From Platerodrilus igneus (Eukaryota > Arthropoda > Insecta > Coleoptera > Lycidae), in contig JARFIW010001176.1 in the NCBI GenBank assembly GCA_036346225.1, positions 1,935,884 to 1,999,883 of the forward strand: DNA of 64,000 bases. The letters run 5' to 3'. The notes below the pieces were generated by a model. The model searched no databases, was not told the DNA's origin, and worked only from the letters and a program-made list of their open reading frames with translations. The translations under genes were made by a program, and so were the position numbers. Of the stretch, positions 43,836 to 55,134 are shown piece after piece; the stretch's first letter is position 1; each line of letters starts with the position of its first letter.

Positions 43836-46600
43836 CAATACGCTTAACGTGAAATCAGCTGATTAATTTTTATTGGTAATTTCAAATAAATTCAATAATT
43901 GAGGTTTGGAAAACATTTTTTAACATGTTTCTATTTATACGGTTGAGAGGATGGTTATTAAACAAGTGTGTGATTACATTACCGTAAGGCTTAAGCAGCC
44001 GGGGGCTGCTAATATGGCTATTGTTAGTAATTAGTTGTTGTATGTTTAAATAGAAATCATGTATGTAGGCTGTATTTCATGTTAATATCGCAAGGAAAAC
44101 CCAGGAAAAACTTGCAATGCTACCTAGATATTGTGGGTATTTGATTTTCATTTGTTATTTCTTTTATTAATTGAATCCATTGTTTACTAAAAGTTACGGA
44201 TTCTTTTGCAACACAGTTATTTTTATGTAGGGTTATATAGGCAACTTCTTTGCGTTTTTCTTTCTTTCTTCTTTGTCGATAATTTTCGCGTCGTCTCATT
44301 TTATTTTATGACTGAAGTCCCATGCATGTTGACAAATCATGGATTTTTCAAATTTTCTATTTTTCAACCAAACTTACAAAGTAAGTTAGGTTAATAAGAT
44401 CGCTACATCGCCGTCGTCGTCCGTTGCACGTTTTTTTCGTTTTACAAACATTTGATATATGGATCTTGTTCAGTTTTTTACGCTGATTAAGAATATGCTA
44501 TCCATTTTTCGATATCTCATTTAGTTTTCGAGTTATTCGACTTTAAAGTCGAAATTTTGACTATGATAAACTTCACTCCAGCAAAAAATAAATAAAGTTT
44601 TAGGTTAATATCGACCTCTTGAGCATATTTTCTCATAGCTCCATACCTCCTGAACATATTTTCTCAAAGCACCAATGCTCTAAGTCGAAAGGTTTTCGAG
44701 TTATTCGACATCTTGTTTTTAATGTATATGTAATATTTATATTTTTGATAACAACATATCTGTAAGTTTGGTTAGAAGTTCTGCACATGAGAACTTAGAT
44801 TTTTTATATATGATTTATGTTCTATTAATCGAACTTCAAATGGTCTGGAACTTTCCTCTGTATAAAACTTGTTACATTCGCACGGTATTTTGTAGATGCA
44901 GTTTGTTGAACTTTGTATTGCGTTTTTGGGTTTTGTTTTAGTTAATTGTGCTCTTAGTGTATTGTTGGTTCTAAATACTGTTTTAATTCTAAATTTGTTT
45001 CCTATTCTTTGAATTTTTTTGGAGAATCTTTTTATGTATGCTATGGATTTTTTTTGCATATCATTGTTTTTGTTTTCTTTATTTTTTATGACTTTATTCA
45101 TTTCTTTCTCTATTATTCTTTTAGAATACTTATTTTCTATTAGTGTACATGCGATTATATCTTTTTCTAAAATTTCTTCCTTTGATGATATTAATTTTGC
45201 TCTATCATACATGGTTTTGATAATTCCTCGTTTGACACAGTGTAGGTGGTTTGAATCGAAGTTTAAGTATCTGTTTGTGTGCATGCGTTGGTTTTCTGTA
45301 TACTGATGTATTAATTGTTGTATCAATTTTGTTAACTAGAATATCTAAAAACGGAAGTTTTCCTTGCTGTTCTAATTCATATGTGAATTTAATAGTTGGT
45401 TCTATTTTGTTCATTGCCTCTACAATGTTTTTAATTAGTTCTATATTATGAGACCAAATAGCAGACATCATCTATTTATCTCCACCAAATTAGTGGTTTC
45501 AATTCTTGTGTGAATATATCTTTTTTGAATTCCTCCATGAATATATTACTAAAGATTGGTGATAGTGTACTTCCCATCGCCATTCCGAAGTCTTGTTTGT
45601 AGAATTGATCACTTATTTGAAAATATGTGGTATCGACGCATAAACCAAATAATTCCTTAATCGATGATATACTTAGTTTCGTTCTTTCTTTAAGGTTGTC
45701 ATCTTTTTCTAGTTTGTTTTTTATAATATTAAGTGTTGTGTTTATAGGGACATTTGTGAAGAAATTTACTACATCAAAACTTACCATTGTATGTGTATTT
45801 TCAATTTTTGTTTGATAATTTTTCTAAAAAATGTTGGTGGTCTTTTGTGAAAGCGTCCGTTTTACCTGCTAATGGATTTATAATTTTTAAGAGAAATTTT
45901 GCTAAATTATGGCATGGTGAATCTATGGAGCTTACGATAGGTCTTAAAGGAATGTCTTTTTTATGAATTTTTGGTATACTGTAAAAGTGGGGTGGTTTAC
46001 TGTAATGTGGGACCAGTTTACTTCTTTCTTTGTCTTCGAATTCATTTTTAAATTTATATAGAGTTTTGTATATTTTATTTTCAATTGATTTTGTTAGGTC
46101 TGTTTCTAAAGTGGTGTAATTCTCAGTGTTTAATAGTTTGTTGACTTTTGTGTCGTTATCGTTTTTACTCATTATTACTGTTACATTGCCTTTGTCAGCA
46201 GGTAGAATTATAATTGAGTTATCGTTTTTTAAATACTTACATTTGGTTTTATTTTGCGATTATTTTCTATTTCGCATTGTACTCTAAATTCGTTTGCTTG
46301 ATCTTCTTGGAGTTGGTTTGTTGTTTTCTCAATACAACTAATTATTTCAAAGCTTGCTATTGATTTTGGTGTTACTGCAAAGTTCAGGCCTTTTAATAGA
46401 ATTAATTTCTCTGTGTCGTTAATAGTTCTGTTTGATAAATTGATGACGATGTTTAGCATCGTGTTGCTGATTTTTAACGTTTTAGTTTGCGTGTTATTTT
46501 TCTCTATAAATAGGTTAATTAAATTTCTTTATGTGAATATCTTTTTGTTTGGAAATTTCTAATTAGTAGTAGGTTTTTGCACTATTGAGAATTTTATCAA
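43836..46600 (-). mobile_element. Penelope-like element PLE-1
   Basis: A minus-strand element with a Penelope-type reverse transcriptase and GIY-YIG nuclease (46459-44772) and a long 3' untranslated region that runs through BEL-A to about 29040. The 3' region from 43836 to about 44400 is matched in opposite orientation by PLE-2 (47700-48120), which shows where the element's 3' part lies. The 5' end is near 46600, where a 21-bp-arm hairpin begins. Confidence 0.85.
44772..46459 (-). pseudogene. Penelope reverse transcriptase with GIY-YIG endonuclease
   Basis: Minus-strand pieces: INLSNRTINDTEKLILLKGL and NFAVTPKSIASFEIIS (46459-46229), FYSIPKIHKKDIPLRPIVSS and INPLAGKTDAF (46172-45801), MVSFDVVNFFTNVPINTTLN (first catalytic Asp), FGMAMGSTLSPIFSNIFMEE (45787-45476), the expected YVDD region is damaged near 45480, GKLPFLDILVNKI and YRKPTHAHKQI (45471-45205), HCVKRGIIKTMYDRAKLISS, and last CIYKIPCECNKFYTEESSRP and EVRLIEHKSYI (GIY-YIG nuclease, 44950-44800). 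The usual G-x-Y of the motif reads K-I-P / K-F-Y. About five frameshifts. Confidence 0.88.
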
Positions 46601-46702
46601 AAACATAAAATTTATAATGCCCTCAATATCTTGTTTTAACTTACATTGAGGGAATTATAAATTTTATACGAATAAGGGTAACAAAATATGATTTTGATAA
46701 AA
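46591..46702. repeat. Long inverted repeat between the two Penelope copies
   Basis: Inner arms 46607-46627 and 46645-46665 pair over 21 bp with one mismatch (AAAATTTATAATGCCCTCAA against TTGAGGGAATTATAAATTTT). Outer arms TTTTATCAAAA (46592-46602) and TTTTGATAAAA (46692-46702) pair perfectly over 11 bp, with an uneven spacer. Confidence 0.85.
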
Positions 46703-48205
46703 ACGCACACAAACAGATACTTAAACTTTGATTCAAACCACCCACTATTACAACCCCGCCGTGCCGGTACGAGAGGCACTAAGTCAGTTGGTAACAATAT
46801 TAGATAATGTAAAAATTCACGCGCAAATTATAGATGACATCACACAATTATACAAAGTTACTGCATTACATAAAAAAAGAAACAAAGATACTACTCACAT
46901 GAATTGCCGGGTTTCTTGCGGAATTACCCCATGATGGGTACAGTGGGGCTCCGTTGTTGATCCTTCTCGGCATCAGCTGCTTCGCTACTCTTTCTCGGGC
47001 GTGGGAATTCTTGAGCCGGTTGAATGCAAATTCAATTTGTCTTCTTTTTCCTATGTAGGGAACGACTGGAAACTGGTTTAGGGAAATAATCAAAGATAAG
47101 AGCAAAAGCGATCTACATAACACAAAATAGGCACGATAAGATACAAGACAGCCATACCTGTTCGCATCTCGGAGGCTCGTTCCAACCATATATCGAAAAT
47201 CCACCACTCCCTTCTTGGCCTACCGCGTCGGCGCAAATCTCCCGCAACGCGTTATCTGAAGCGACGGAAATATATGCAAAAGTCTTTTTAAATTTATGGC
47301 GCGAAATTCTTACATAATAAAACTTAATTGAGAATGTCTAGTGCCGAATTTTTCGGCACGTAACACATCACACTGTGTCAAACGAAGAATTATGAAAAAC
47401 ATGTATGATAGAGCAAAATTAATATCATCAAAGGAAAAAATTTTAGAGAAAGATATAATCAGATGTACACTAATAGAAAACAAGTATTGTAAAAGAATAA
47501 TAGAGAAAGAAATGAATAACGTCCAAAAAATGAAGAAGAAAACAAAACAACAATTTGATTAAAAGAACATAAATCATATATAAAAATAAAAAATCTGAAA
47601 AATCCATGATTTGCCAACATGCATGAGACTTCAGTCATAAAATAAAATGGGCAGACGCAAAAATTATCGACAAAGAAGAAAACCACCAAAAACGCATAAT
47701 CAAAAAAGCTGCTTATATAACCCTACATAAAAATAACTGCGTAGCAAACGAATCCGTTATTTTCAGTAAGCAATGGATTCCAGTACTAAAAGAAATAACA
47801 AATGAAAATCAAATACCCACAATATCTAAGTAGCATTGCAAGTTTCTCCTAGGTTTTCCTTGTGATAACATGAAATACAGCTCACATACATGATTTCTAT
47901 TTAAACATACAACAGCTAATTACTAACAATAGGCATATTAGCAGCCCCCGGCTGCCAAAGTCTTACGGTAATGTAATCACACACTTCCTTTTAATAACCA
48001 TCCTCTCAACCGTATAAATAAAAACATGTTAAGAAATGTTTTCCAAACCTCAAATTATTGAATTTATTTGAAATTACCAATAAAAATTAATCAGCTGATT
48101 TCATGTTAAGCGTATTGTCTACCTAAAAAAAGTCGGTCCCAGGCCGCAACACAAATTGAAGGCTCATTCTTCTAAACTATAAAATTTTCACTTAATGTAC
48201 TCAAG
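46690..48205 (+). mobile_element. Penelope-like copy PLE-2, 5'-truncated, inverted to PLE-1
   Basis: The plus strand starts within the reverse transcriptase end (AAACGCACACAAACAGATAC, equal to the KxTHKQILKL region of PLE-1), is cut by a solo LTR (46746-47365), and continues with HCVKRRIMKNMYDRAKLISS and EKDIIRCTLIENKYCKRIIE (47370-47520). Most of the GIY-YIG domain is deleted. The 3' untranslated region (47580-48200) matches PLE-1 in reverse, including the box that ends PLE-1 beyond BEL-A. Confidence 0.82.
46746..47365 (-). mobile_element. Solo LTR copy S4 (620 bp) in PLE-2
   Basis: The plus strand starts TATTACAACCCCGCC and ends TTCGGCACGTAACA. The flanks (CCAC left, CATC right) do not give a clean 4-bp duplication, but comparison with PLE-1 places the insertion within CCACCTACACTG. 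The edge hairpin GTGCCGAA/TTCGGCAC lies at 47341-47359. Confidence 0.82.
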
Positions 48206-48300
48206 CCAAATATATCGAACATCAATAAATCAAAGTCACCTTCAATTTGTCATAAATGTCAAACTTGAAGTGTTTATTATTTTGACAATGATCCTAGGCC

Positions 48301-48390
48301 ATGGATCGAAACGTAAATAAAGATGATTTTAAAACTACGAGCGGTTTAATTACCAAAGAAGATTCCGCTGGTCCAATTGACATGGAATGA
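48301..48390 (+). CDS. Small open frame with good start context, unknown
   Basis: GGCCATGGATCG opens a 29-residue frame (MDRNVNKDDFKTTSGLITKE... ending in DME and TGA). The ATG context is good, but nothing else supports it. It could be chance or a first exon. Confidence 0.2.
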   Translation: MDRNVNKDDFKTTSGLITKEDSAGPIDME

Positions 48391-48448
48391 CACTATTATA
48401 ATCAGAGCCACAATCAGAACCGAATTGCAGAATCTCTTTAACGCTAAT

Positions 48449-48724
48449 TTATATCTTATCCAATTGCTCTACATTATTGTAGAAGATACCGGAATTTGCT
48501 AATAACATTCCAACGTACGTACTGTATTTTTTTAAATTCAAAGTCTTGTACCCACCAATCAAGAGATCTCGTAACATAAAACCTGTCATCATTTTTATGT
48601 ATTCAAACCCTGCGTTTACATTCTGATGTATTATTTTGGTCACAGACAAACCAATAGATGGTACAATATCTATAAATCGGTGCTGGTATTTATTCACTCC
48701 TAAGATAATAAAGTATAGATGCAT
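48449..48724 (-). CDS. Candidate exon, unrecognised
   Basis: The minus-strand frame contains VNKYQHRFIDIVPSIGLSVT, KIIHQNVNAGFEYIKMMTGF, MLRDLLIGGYKTLNLKKYST and YVGMLLANSGIFYNNVEQLD, then TAA. The composition is balanced and protein-like (Gly, Tyr, Val, aliphatic residues), unlike the Lys/Asn/Ile-rich frames of the surrounding AT-rich DNA. Upstream there is an acceptor-like TATTATCTTAG ending at about 48703, so the coding part may be an exon beginning GVNKYQ. No partner exon seen on this strand within 1 kb. I do not recognise the family. It is the best candidate for a non-transposon fragment here. Confidence 0.35.
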   Translation of the reverse strand: MHLYFIILGVNKYQHRFIDIVPSIGLSVTKIIHQNVNAGFEYIKMMTGFMLRDLLIGGYKTLNLKKYSTYVGMLLANSGIFYNNVEQLDKI

Positions 48725-49995
48725 GCAAAACTCTTAATGCAAACGTATATTTAAGAATAAATATAACAACCTTATTTAAATATAAATACAATCTGAGGTA
48801 AGACATTTCTAATTTTTTCCTTCTAAAAATAAATTATACAAATTTTCAAAAAACGAAATACAATGCATTCCAAATAATTAATACAAATAGCATTCTAAAT
48901 AGGGAAGTCGCATAAAGCATTACTTTAATATAATTAAGTATTACGATTAAAATACTCATGATTACCATACAAGTCACGATTTATACACTAAATTGAAAAA
49001 TTGCAATGCATAATTAAAAATAAGATAAAAAAGATAACAGGTTTCATTTGATATAACAAGTTTTAAACGGTTTTCTTTTTTAAATCTGGGAGCATATTTT
49101 TCATATTGAATATTTGCATCACAGATGAATTTTATCAATCTGCGACATGCCCGACCTAATTAATCTAATTTCATCAGTTATTCAACTACTTAAAGAAATA
49201 AACATTTTACTTTTATTCTTAAATGTGAGGCTATCTATACATTTTGGTGGCAATTTGCAAATAATAACATAAATCAACCATTTTCTAATAGTTGTTGTTA
49301 TAAAAAAATGAGCAGCACTTTGTACTGTTAAATGGTGAACAAGAATGCCTTTGTTTACATGTACTTAAACAGTATTTGCAATTAATACATTCAGAGAACG
49401 GATTAAAAATGTTTAAAAAAATATTTTCCTATCATTACCTTTGTAGTAAAGATTGTAAAACAATTAACAAGTATTTGCTAATTAAGTAGATATAATAATT
49501 CAATTAACAGTTAAAATTAACGAGATTACCTAACAGTCTGCCTCTAAACACTTTATTTACACAATAACTTTAGGTACTTACAACAAAAATGAATATTTAA
49601 ATTTCATCTAAATACATTTGGGGTATCTGCCATGCTTTAAAATGACTTGATTTTGTACCAACGATTATAATCTGCAATAAAAATAAATACATTATTTAAT
49701 ATTCTTACAAAAATAGATAAATTAGAATTAATATAACACAATGATTAATAATAATATTGTTAAGAAATATCTTTAGTTTAAAATAGTATTAGTTATTAAA
49801 ACTGCCAACAGAGGACTCTCGTTTTGAAGTTCCTGCGTGAACACGATGTAATTCGTGCGGTTTTAACATTGAACAATATGTATAAAAACTATAAAATTAT
49901 ATTTTTTTGATTTGTGTCACTTCAATTTGAAAAGGAACAAAATTGAAACGCAAAGAAAAGCAAACATGGTCCCTCCGAGCCGGATATCATAAGTA
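48725..49995. other. AT-rich stretch without genes
   Basis: Very AT-rich, frames closed throughout. No repeats longer than simple A/T runs noticed. Confidence 0.5.
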
Positions 49996-50357
49996 TTACG
50001 CAAGCAAATAACGATTAAGAAACGCTCTATTCTACAAAGCACAAATTAATAACAATAATCAAGGAATGCCATTTGCATTATCCAATAGCGATAATCTATG
50101 CCAAGGTATCACACGTAACACATTTCTTTTCTATAATAGTGTCTGTATGGGAATCCTCCCGATAGTAGGGGATAAAAAATACTACTATAGTAAGCCTGCT
50201 TATCGTAAAAGGCGATTAAAAGGCGCAGCAGCCTTGCTGGCTAAAAGATATTGGAGGAAGGTAGGTTGGTCTCGGGCGATCCTCAATAATTTACAAGCTT
50301 GTTGGGAGTTGGCCATGACGGATACGGCTTTCTGCTAAAATCTTTAAAAACTGCGTT

Positions 50358-50713
50358 GTGGAAAGATGTGGGAGCCTACCACAATATTTTCCAGGTGTGC
50401 GTGGCCTAATACACGAAATACATATGATGGAGAGTTCACAAGTAAAATTCTTGTCCGGAGGTAAAATACTCCCTCATTCGGCTCTCCGGGAGAGGGTACT
50501 TAGGGCTCGTCATCATAAGAATATAAAACAACACTTCGATTTAGTGATAGGGACTTGGAATGTAAGGTCATTACTTAGAGTAGATAAGTTAACGAATTTA
50601 TTAGTCAAAATGAGAAAGGAAAAGCTGGACATTTTAGGTATTAGTGAGGTGAGATGGCCAGATAGTAATGACTTTTGGAAAGATAATTATAGAATAACTA
50701 GAAGCGGTTTGTA
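50358..50713 (+). pseudogene. R2 endonuclease, N-terminal part
   Basis: The frame reads VIGTWNVRSLLRVDKLTNLL, KMRKEKLDILGISEVRWPDS and FWKDNYRITRSG, the opening motifs of the apurinic-type endonuclease (WNVR with metal-binding Asn, ISEVRW with catalytic Glu). It stops at a TAG at 50711-50713, after which non-element sequence begins. The upstream small frame (50066-50338) is leader, not protein. Confidence 0.82.
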
Positions 50714-50805
50714 GTCCCTACGGGACTACTTTGAACGCCTCTACTCGCTTTGTGGGCCACTCTCTTTATGCCCCACCATCTTTACTCCCTACCATTTTGC
50801 GCACC

Positions 50806-51078
50806 GCCCTCTCTACGCTCCGCCCCCTCTACACCTTGCAACCTCTACGCACCGCCCTCTCTACGCCCCGCCCTCTCTACGCTCTACCCTGTCTACGCTT
50901 CGCACTCTCTACGCCCCGTCCTATCTACGCCCTGCCCTATTTACGCCCCGTCCTATCTACGCCCCGACCTTTCTACAACCCGTTCTATGTACGTCCGCTC
51001 TCTGTACGCCCCGCCCTCTCTACGACCCGTCGTCTCTACGCCACGCCTTTTCTACACCTTGCGCTCTCTACACCCCAC
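50806..51078. repeat. 16-bp tandem repeat, CCTCTCTACGCCCCGC type
   Basis: About 17 units, strongly GC- and pyrimidine-rich on this strand in an AT-rich region. Since 16 is not a multiple of 3, each frame cycles through a 16-residue period rich in Leu, Pro, Arg, Tyr. It ends where the 57-bp repeat starts. Confidence 0.85.
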
Positions 51079-51080
51079 CC

Positions 51081-52195
51081 TAGCAGACTTTGTCGAAATC
51101 ACTTCTGGGAGTCAACCGGATCAAGATCACCTCGCTCAAGTAGACTTTGCCGAAATCACACGAGTCGATCGAATCAAGATAATTTTGCTCTAGTAGACTT
51201 TGTCGAAATCACCTCATGGAGTTGATCGGATCAAGATCACTTCGCCCTAGTAGACTTTGTTGAAATCACTTGAGGGAGACGATAGGATAAAGATGCTCTA
51301 GTAGACTTTGTCGAAATCACCTCGTGGAACGATCGGATCAAGACCACTTCGCTCTAGTATACTTTGTCAAAAACTCTTTGGGGAGTCAATCGGGCCAAGA
51401 TCATTTCGCTGTAGCAAACTTGTCGAAATCACTTCATGAGTAGATCAGATCAAGATCACTTCGCTTTAGTAGACTTTGTCGAAATCACTTCGGGGAGCCG
51501 ACCGGATCAAGAACACTTTGTGTTAGTAGACTTTGTCGAAATTGCTTCGGGGAGTCGATCGGATCAAGACCACTCCATTCTAGTAGTCTTTGACGAAATC
51601 ACTTCAGGGAGTCGATCGAATCAAGACCACTTCGCCCTAGTAGCCTTTGTCGAAACACTTCGAAGGAGCCAATCGGATCAAGACCAGTTCGCCCTAGCTG
51701 TCTTTGTCGAAATCACTTCGGAGAGTCGATCGGATAAAGACAACTTCGCCTTAGTAGACTTTGTCGAAATCACTTCCAGGAGTCGATCGGATCAAGATCA
51801 CTTCGCCGTAGTAGACTTTGTTGAAATAACTTGGGGAGTCGATCGGATCAAGACCACTTCGCTCTAGTGACTTTGTCGAAATGATTTCGGAGAATCAATC
51901 GGATCAAGATCACTTCGTCCTAGTGACTTGTCGAAAGCACCTCGGAGGAGTCGATTGGATCAAGATCACTTTGTCATAGAAGACTTTGTAAAAATCAGTT
52001 AGTGGTAGTCGATTGGATCAAGATCGCTTAGCCATAGTATACTGTCAAAATCATTTTGGGAAGTCGATCGGATTAAGACCTTTGTGTCCTAGTAGACTGT
52101 CGAAATCACTGCGGGAGCCGATAGGATCAAGATGACTTTGCGCTAGCAGACTGTCGAAGTCACTTCGGGGAGTTGATCAGGATCAGGATCAGTTC
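51081..52195. repeat. 57-bp satellite, about 19 units, open as 19-residue repeats
   Basis: Unit TAGACTTTGTCGAAATCACT followed by TCGGGGAGTCGATCGGATCA and AGATCACTTCGCCCTAG. 57 bp is 19 codons, and in one plus frame (51436-51867) the units read DFVEITSGSRSDQDHFALV repeatedly, including length-keeping substitutions. Units at both ends carry small deletions and lose the frame. No start or host gene seen. Confidence 0.88.
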
Positions 52196-53771
52196 CTTAA
52201 TAGTACCTACGATGCGACGTTTAGCTTCAAGTAATGTAAATGACAATATTCGGTAACTGTACTAAAGTATTTACCTAACTGTTTAAAGCAATTAACGATT
52301 TCCTCTATTTTATTTGCTTTTTATACCATTGTTGTGTGTTGCACAATAGGAAAAGCAGTGAAAAAACCTATTTTGAACTCAATTTTAACCTTAATACTAC
52401 CTTAAACTATATACAGTAAAAACTAAAAAACTATATACAAAGTGCGGGTAGACGGAGGTGTTAGCCCTACACTATCGAACCTTATTTTGTAGAAAATTTT
52501 TTGCTTGTATACGTGTAATAGTCGAAGCCTCAAAAGATATATAGCGTTTTCTAAATTATTTACGTAGACTTGAAATTTTTCAGATGTATTCGGTAATAAA
52601 CGTCAAATAAAATTTTTAACTTTTTGTGTTTGAAATAGACCACGTGTATTAATGTGTGATACTTTTTTATAATCAGAATTAATAATTATCAGTACTATAA
52701 AGAATTATTATGTAATTTAGAAGCTTTAATTGTAGAAATTTGCAAATTAACTGTGTTAACAGAGTTTCAGATAGTGCGTACTCGTGCTTCAAGGTCGTAA
52801 CATAGGTTAGATGAGTTAGTATGTATGCGCCACTTCCTGTTTATAAGCTGTTGCCGTCTTTGTCCGCCATTTTGGAGGATAGTGTTAATACTTACTATGA
52901 AATTATAGGTTTGGTTAGCATCTTCACTATATTTAAAAGGTTAAAAACCCTGCTATGATTTACATCGAAGAATGCATTGCAAATGTATTTGAAAGGTTAT
53001 AGATGCAAAAATTTATATTTCCATATTTCACTCAAATGAATTACATTCATACATGATGTATGTACATAAGTCAAATTAATAAAACTGAAAATATAAGTTT
53101 GTACATCATACATGCATTTCATGAAATGAAATAAACATTCTACCAAAATATATTATTGGCTTATTGCATATTACAGGAAGAAGAAAACTGATTTCAGGTA
53201 CAATTGAGAAATACAACAAAACGCGGACCATTGGCATACAAATTAAAAAAATAATCATGGAAACCTAATTTTATTCTTATAAGGATTTGAAAATCTATGC
53301 CTAGTGGCATTCTTATTTCCGCAACCTCTCACATAGTAGAGAAAGCATCCATAATCCACGATTCGGATAAAAATATGTAACCCATTATTTTACCATTTGT
53401 TACAAAAACTAATAAATATGAATCTCCTCTAAATACAGTAATGTATAAACAAACACCAAGGTCTAACTTTAAGATATCAGTTTCTCGTAAGTTTCAGTTT
53501 TACAATAAATTATTTGCCCATGCAATATCGGTAGGTATGTAATAACAACATTGACGGTGAAATAAGTACCTATAAAAAGAATAGTAATGTAATATTAAGT
53601 AAAACTAATGGTTTTTTTTAATCACATACGTGGATATATTGAAGAAGTCGAATATTAATATCACAATTCATAATAAATTTTTGGAAATGCAGCAAATCAA
53701 ATTAAACAATCTTTGAATAGCGCTACGGTTAGATAAACAATAATTCTAAACGTCAAATTAATGTCAAATAA

Positions 53772-55133
53772 ATGACAATCATAATTGCAGTCGAAATTGT
53801 GTTAGGTATACGATTAGGGCATAAAGTTAAAGAGTACTTACAATTTAGTGTTAGAATGAGTATGGTTAGATCGAGTACAAAACCCACAGACACTGTTTTA
53901 GTACAGGTCTACATGCCAACAACTCAGTACAAGGATGAGGAAGTAGAAAAGGTATACGAGGATATAAATAGTATAGTGAGAAAAGTAAAAGGAGATGAGA
54001 ATTTAATAGTTATTGGGCGATTTTAATGCGTCAGAGGGAGAAGGTAGTGAGGGAAAAATGGTAGGAAAATTTGGGTATGGCAGACGAAATGATAGAGGAG
54101 AAAGATTAGTTGAGTTTTGTCAGGAACATAGATTAGTAACTGTAAACACCCTATTCGAACAACATGTTAGGAGAAGATATACCTGGAAAGCGGCAGGTAA
54201 TAGGGCTAGATACCAAATAGATTATATTTTAGTTAAACAAAGATTTAGAAACCAAGTTAAAAACTGTCGAAGTTATCCAGGGGCTGACATAGATAGCGAT
54301 CATAACTTAGTTAAAATGAAGTGTAAGCTAAAATTCAAAAAATTGAGAAAGGTTAAAAGAGAGGGATCGGATCTAGGTAAGCTTAATGATAGTAGGGTAA
54401 AAGAGGAATATAAACAAGTATTGGATAATAAGAGCAAAGAGATAGCTGTAGGAGGGAACGTAGAAAATAGATGGAACGAAACAAAACTGACTGTACATGA
54501 TACAGCAACACAGACTATAGGTAAGAAAAAAATAGAAGCGAGAAAACCCTGGGTAACAAAGGAGATATTAGATTTAATAGAAAATAGAAGAAAGCTTAAA
54601 CCTTTCAGAGAAGTGGATAGTGAAAGTAAGCAAAAATATAATACAGTTAGAAACAAGATAGTACATGAGTGTAGAAAAGCTAGAAATAATTGGATGGAGG
54701 AGAATTGTAAGGGAATACAAGATGATTTGAGAGTAGGTAAGACAGACAGGGCTTACAGGGCAGTTAAAAAGTTTTTTGGGGAAAATAGGAAAAAATATAA
54801 TGGTATTAGAGACGAGAATAATGAGCTTCTAATAAATAAAGTTGAGGTAGCAGATGGATGGAAAATATATTTAGAAGATTTATATAAGAGAGACGATATG
54901 GATGAGTTAGAGAACGATCAAGAAGAGGATGTAGAAATGGGGTTCTCAATATTAAGAGAGGAATTTGATAGAGCTGTTGGGGATCTTAAACTAAATAAAG
55001 CGCCGGAGATAGACGATATACCCGCAGAATTAATAAAATATGCAAATCAAAAAACTTTAGATAGATTATATGAACTAGTAAAAGTAATATATGACACAGG
55101 TGAGGTCCCAACAGATTTCGAAAAAAACATTAT
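53772..55133 (+). pseudogene. R2 endonuclease C-terminus, linker, reverse transcriptase start
   Basis: 53772-54026 reads VLVQVYMPTTQYKDEEVEKV and ENLIVIG. One extra base near 54013 shifts the GDFN motif into the next frame (MGDFNASEGEGSEGK), which stays open to the break for almost 380 codons: GYGRRNDRGERLVEFC, RRRYTWKAAGNRARYQIDYI, ADIDSDHNLVKMK (complete SDH motif), the linker KPWVTKEILDLIENRRKLK, then LREEFDRAVGDLKLNKAPEI, DDIPAELIKY and YDTGEVPTDFEKNIII. This is much better preserved than R1. It stops at the 55135 insertion. Confidence 0.88.
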
Positions 55134-55134
55134 T

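Larger units (their letters stand above)
50714..53780. other. 3.1-kb block inside R2 with two tandem repeats
   Basis: The endonuclease reading breaks at 50713 and resumes at about 53789 (VEIVLGIRLGHKVKEYLQF). Between them are a 16-bp tandem repeat, a 57-bp tandem repeat and about 1.55 kb of AT-rich DNA (52210-53780) without open frames. I found no terminal repeats or clean target duplication, so the block could be an insertion or a repeat expansion plus rearrangement. Confidence 0.6.

Noticed and set aside
44206..44394. Small plus-strand gene in the Penelope 3' region
   Set aside because: It is the reverse of conserved Penelope untranslated sequence, which PLE-2 also carries without an open frame.
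50731..51225. 164- and 147-residue Pro/Leu/Arg/Ser-rich proteins
   Set aside because: They are translations of the 16-bp minisatellite in two frames at once and have no gene context.
51081..52195. CRISPR array
   Set aside because: The whole 57-bp unit repeats without unique spacers, and the context is eukaryotic retrotransposon DNA.
54300..54656. 118-codon minus-strand hydrophobic frame (Leu/Ser/Phe-rich)
   Set aside because: Antisense of the Lys/Glu-rich linker of R2; apparent membrane segments come from the reverse complement of that composition.
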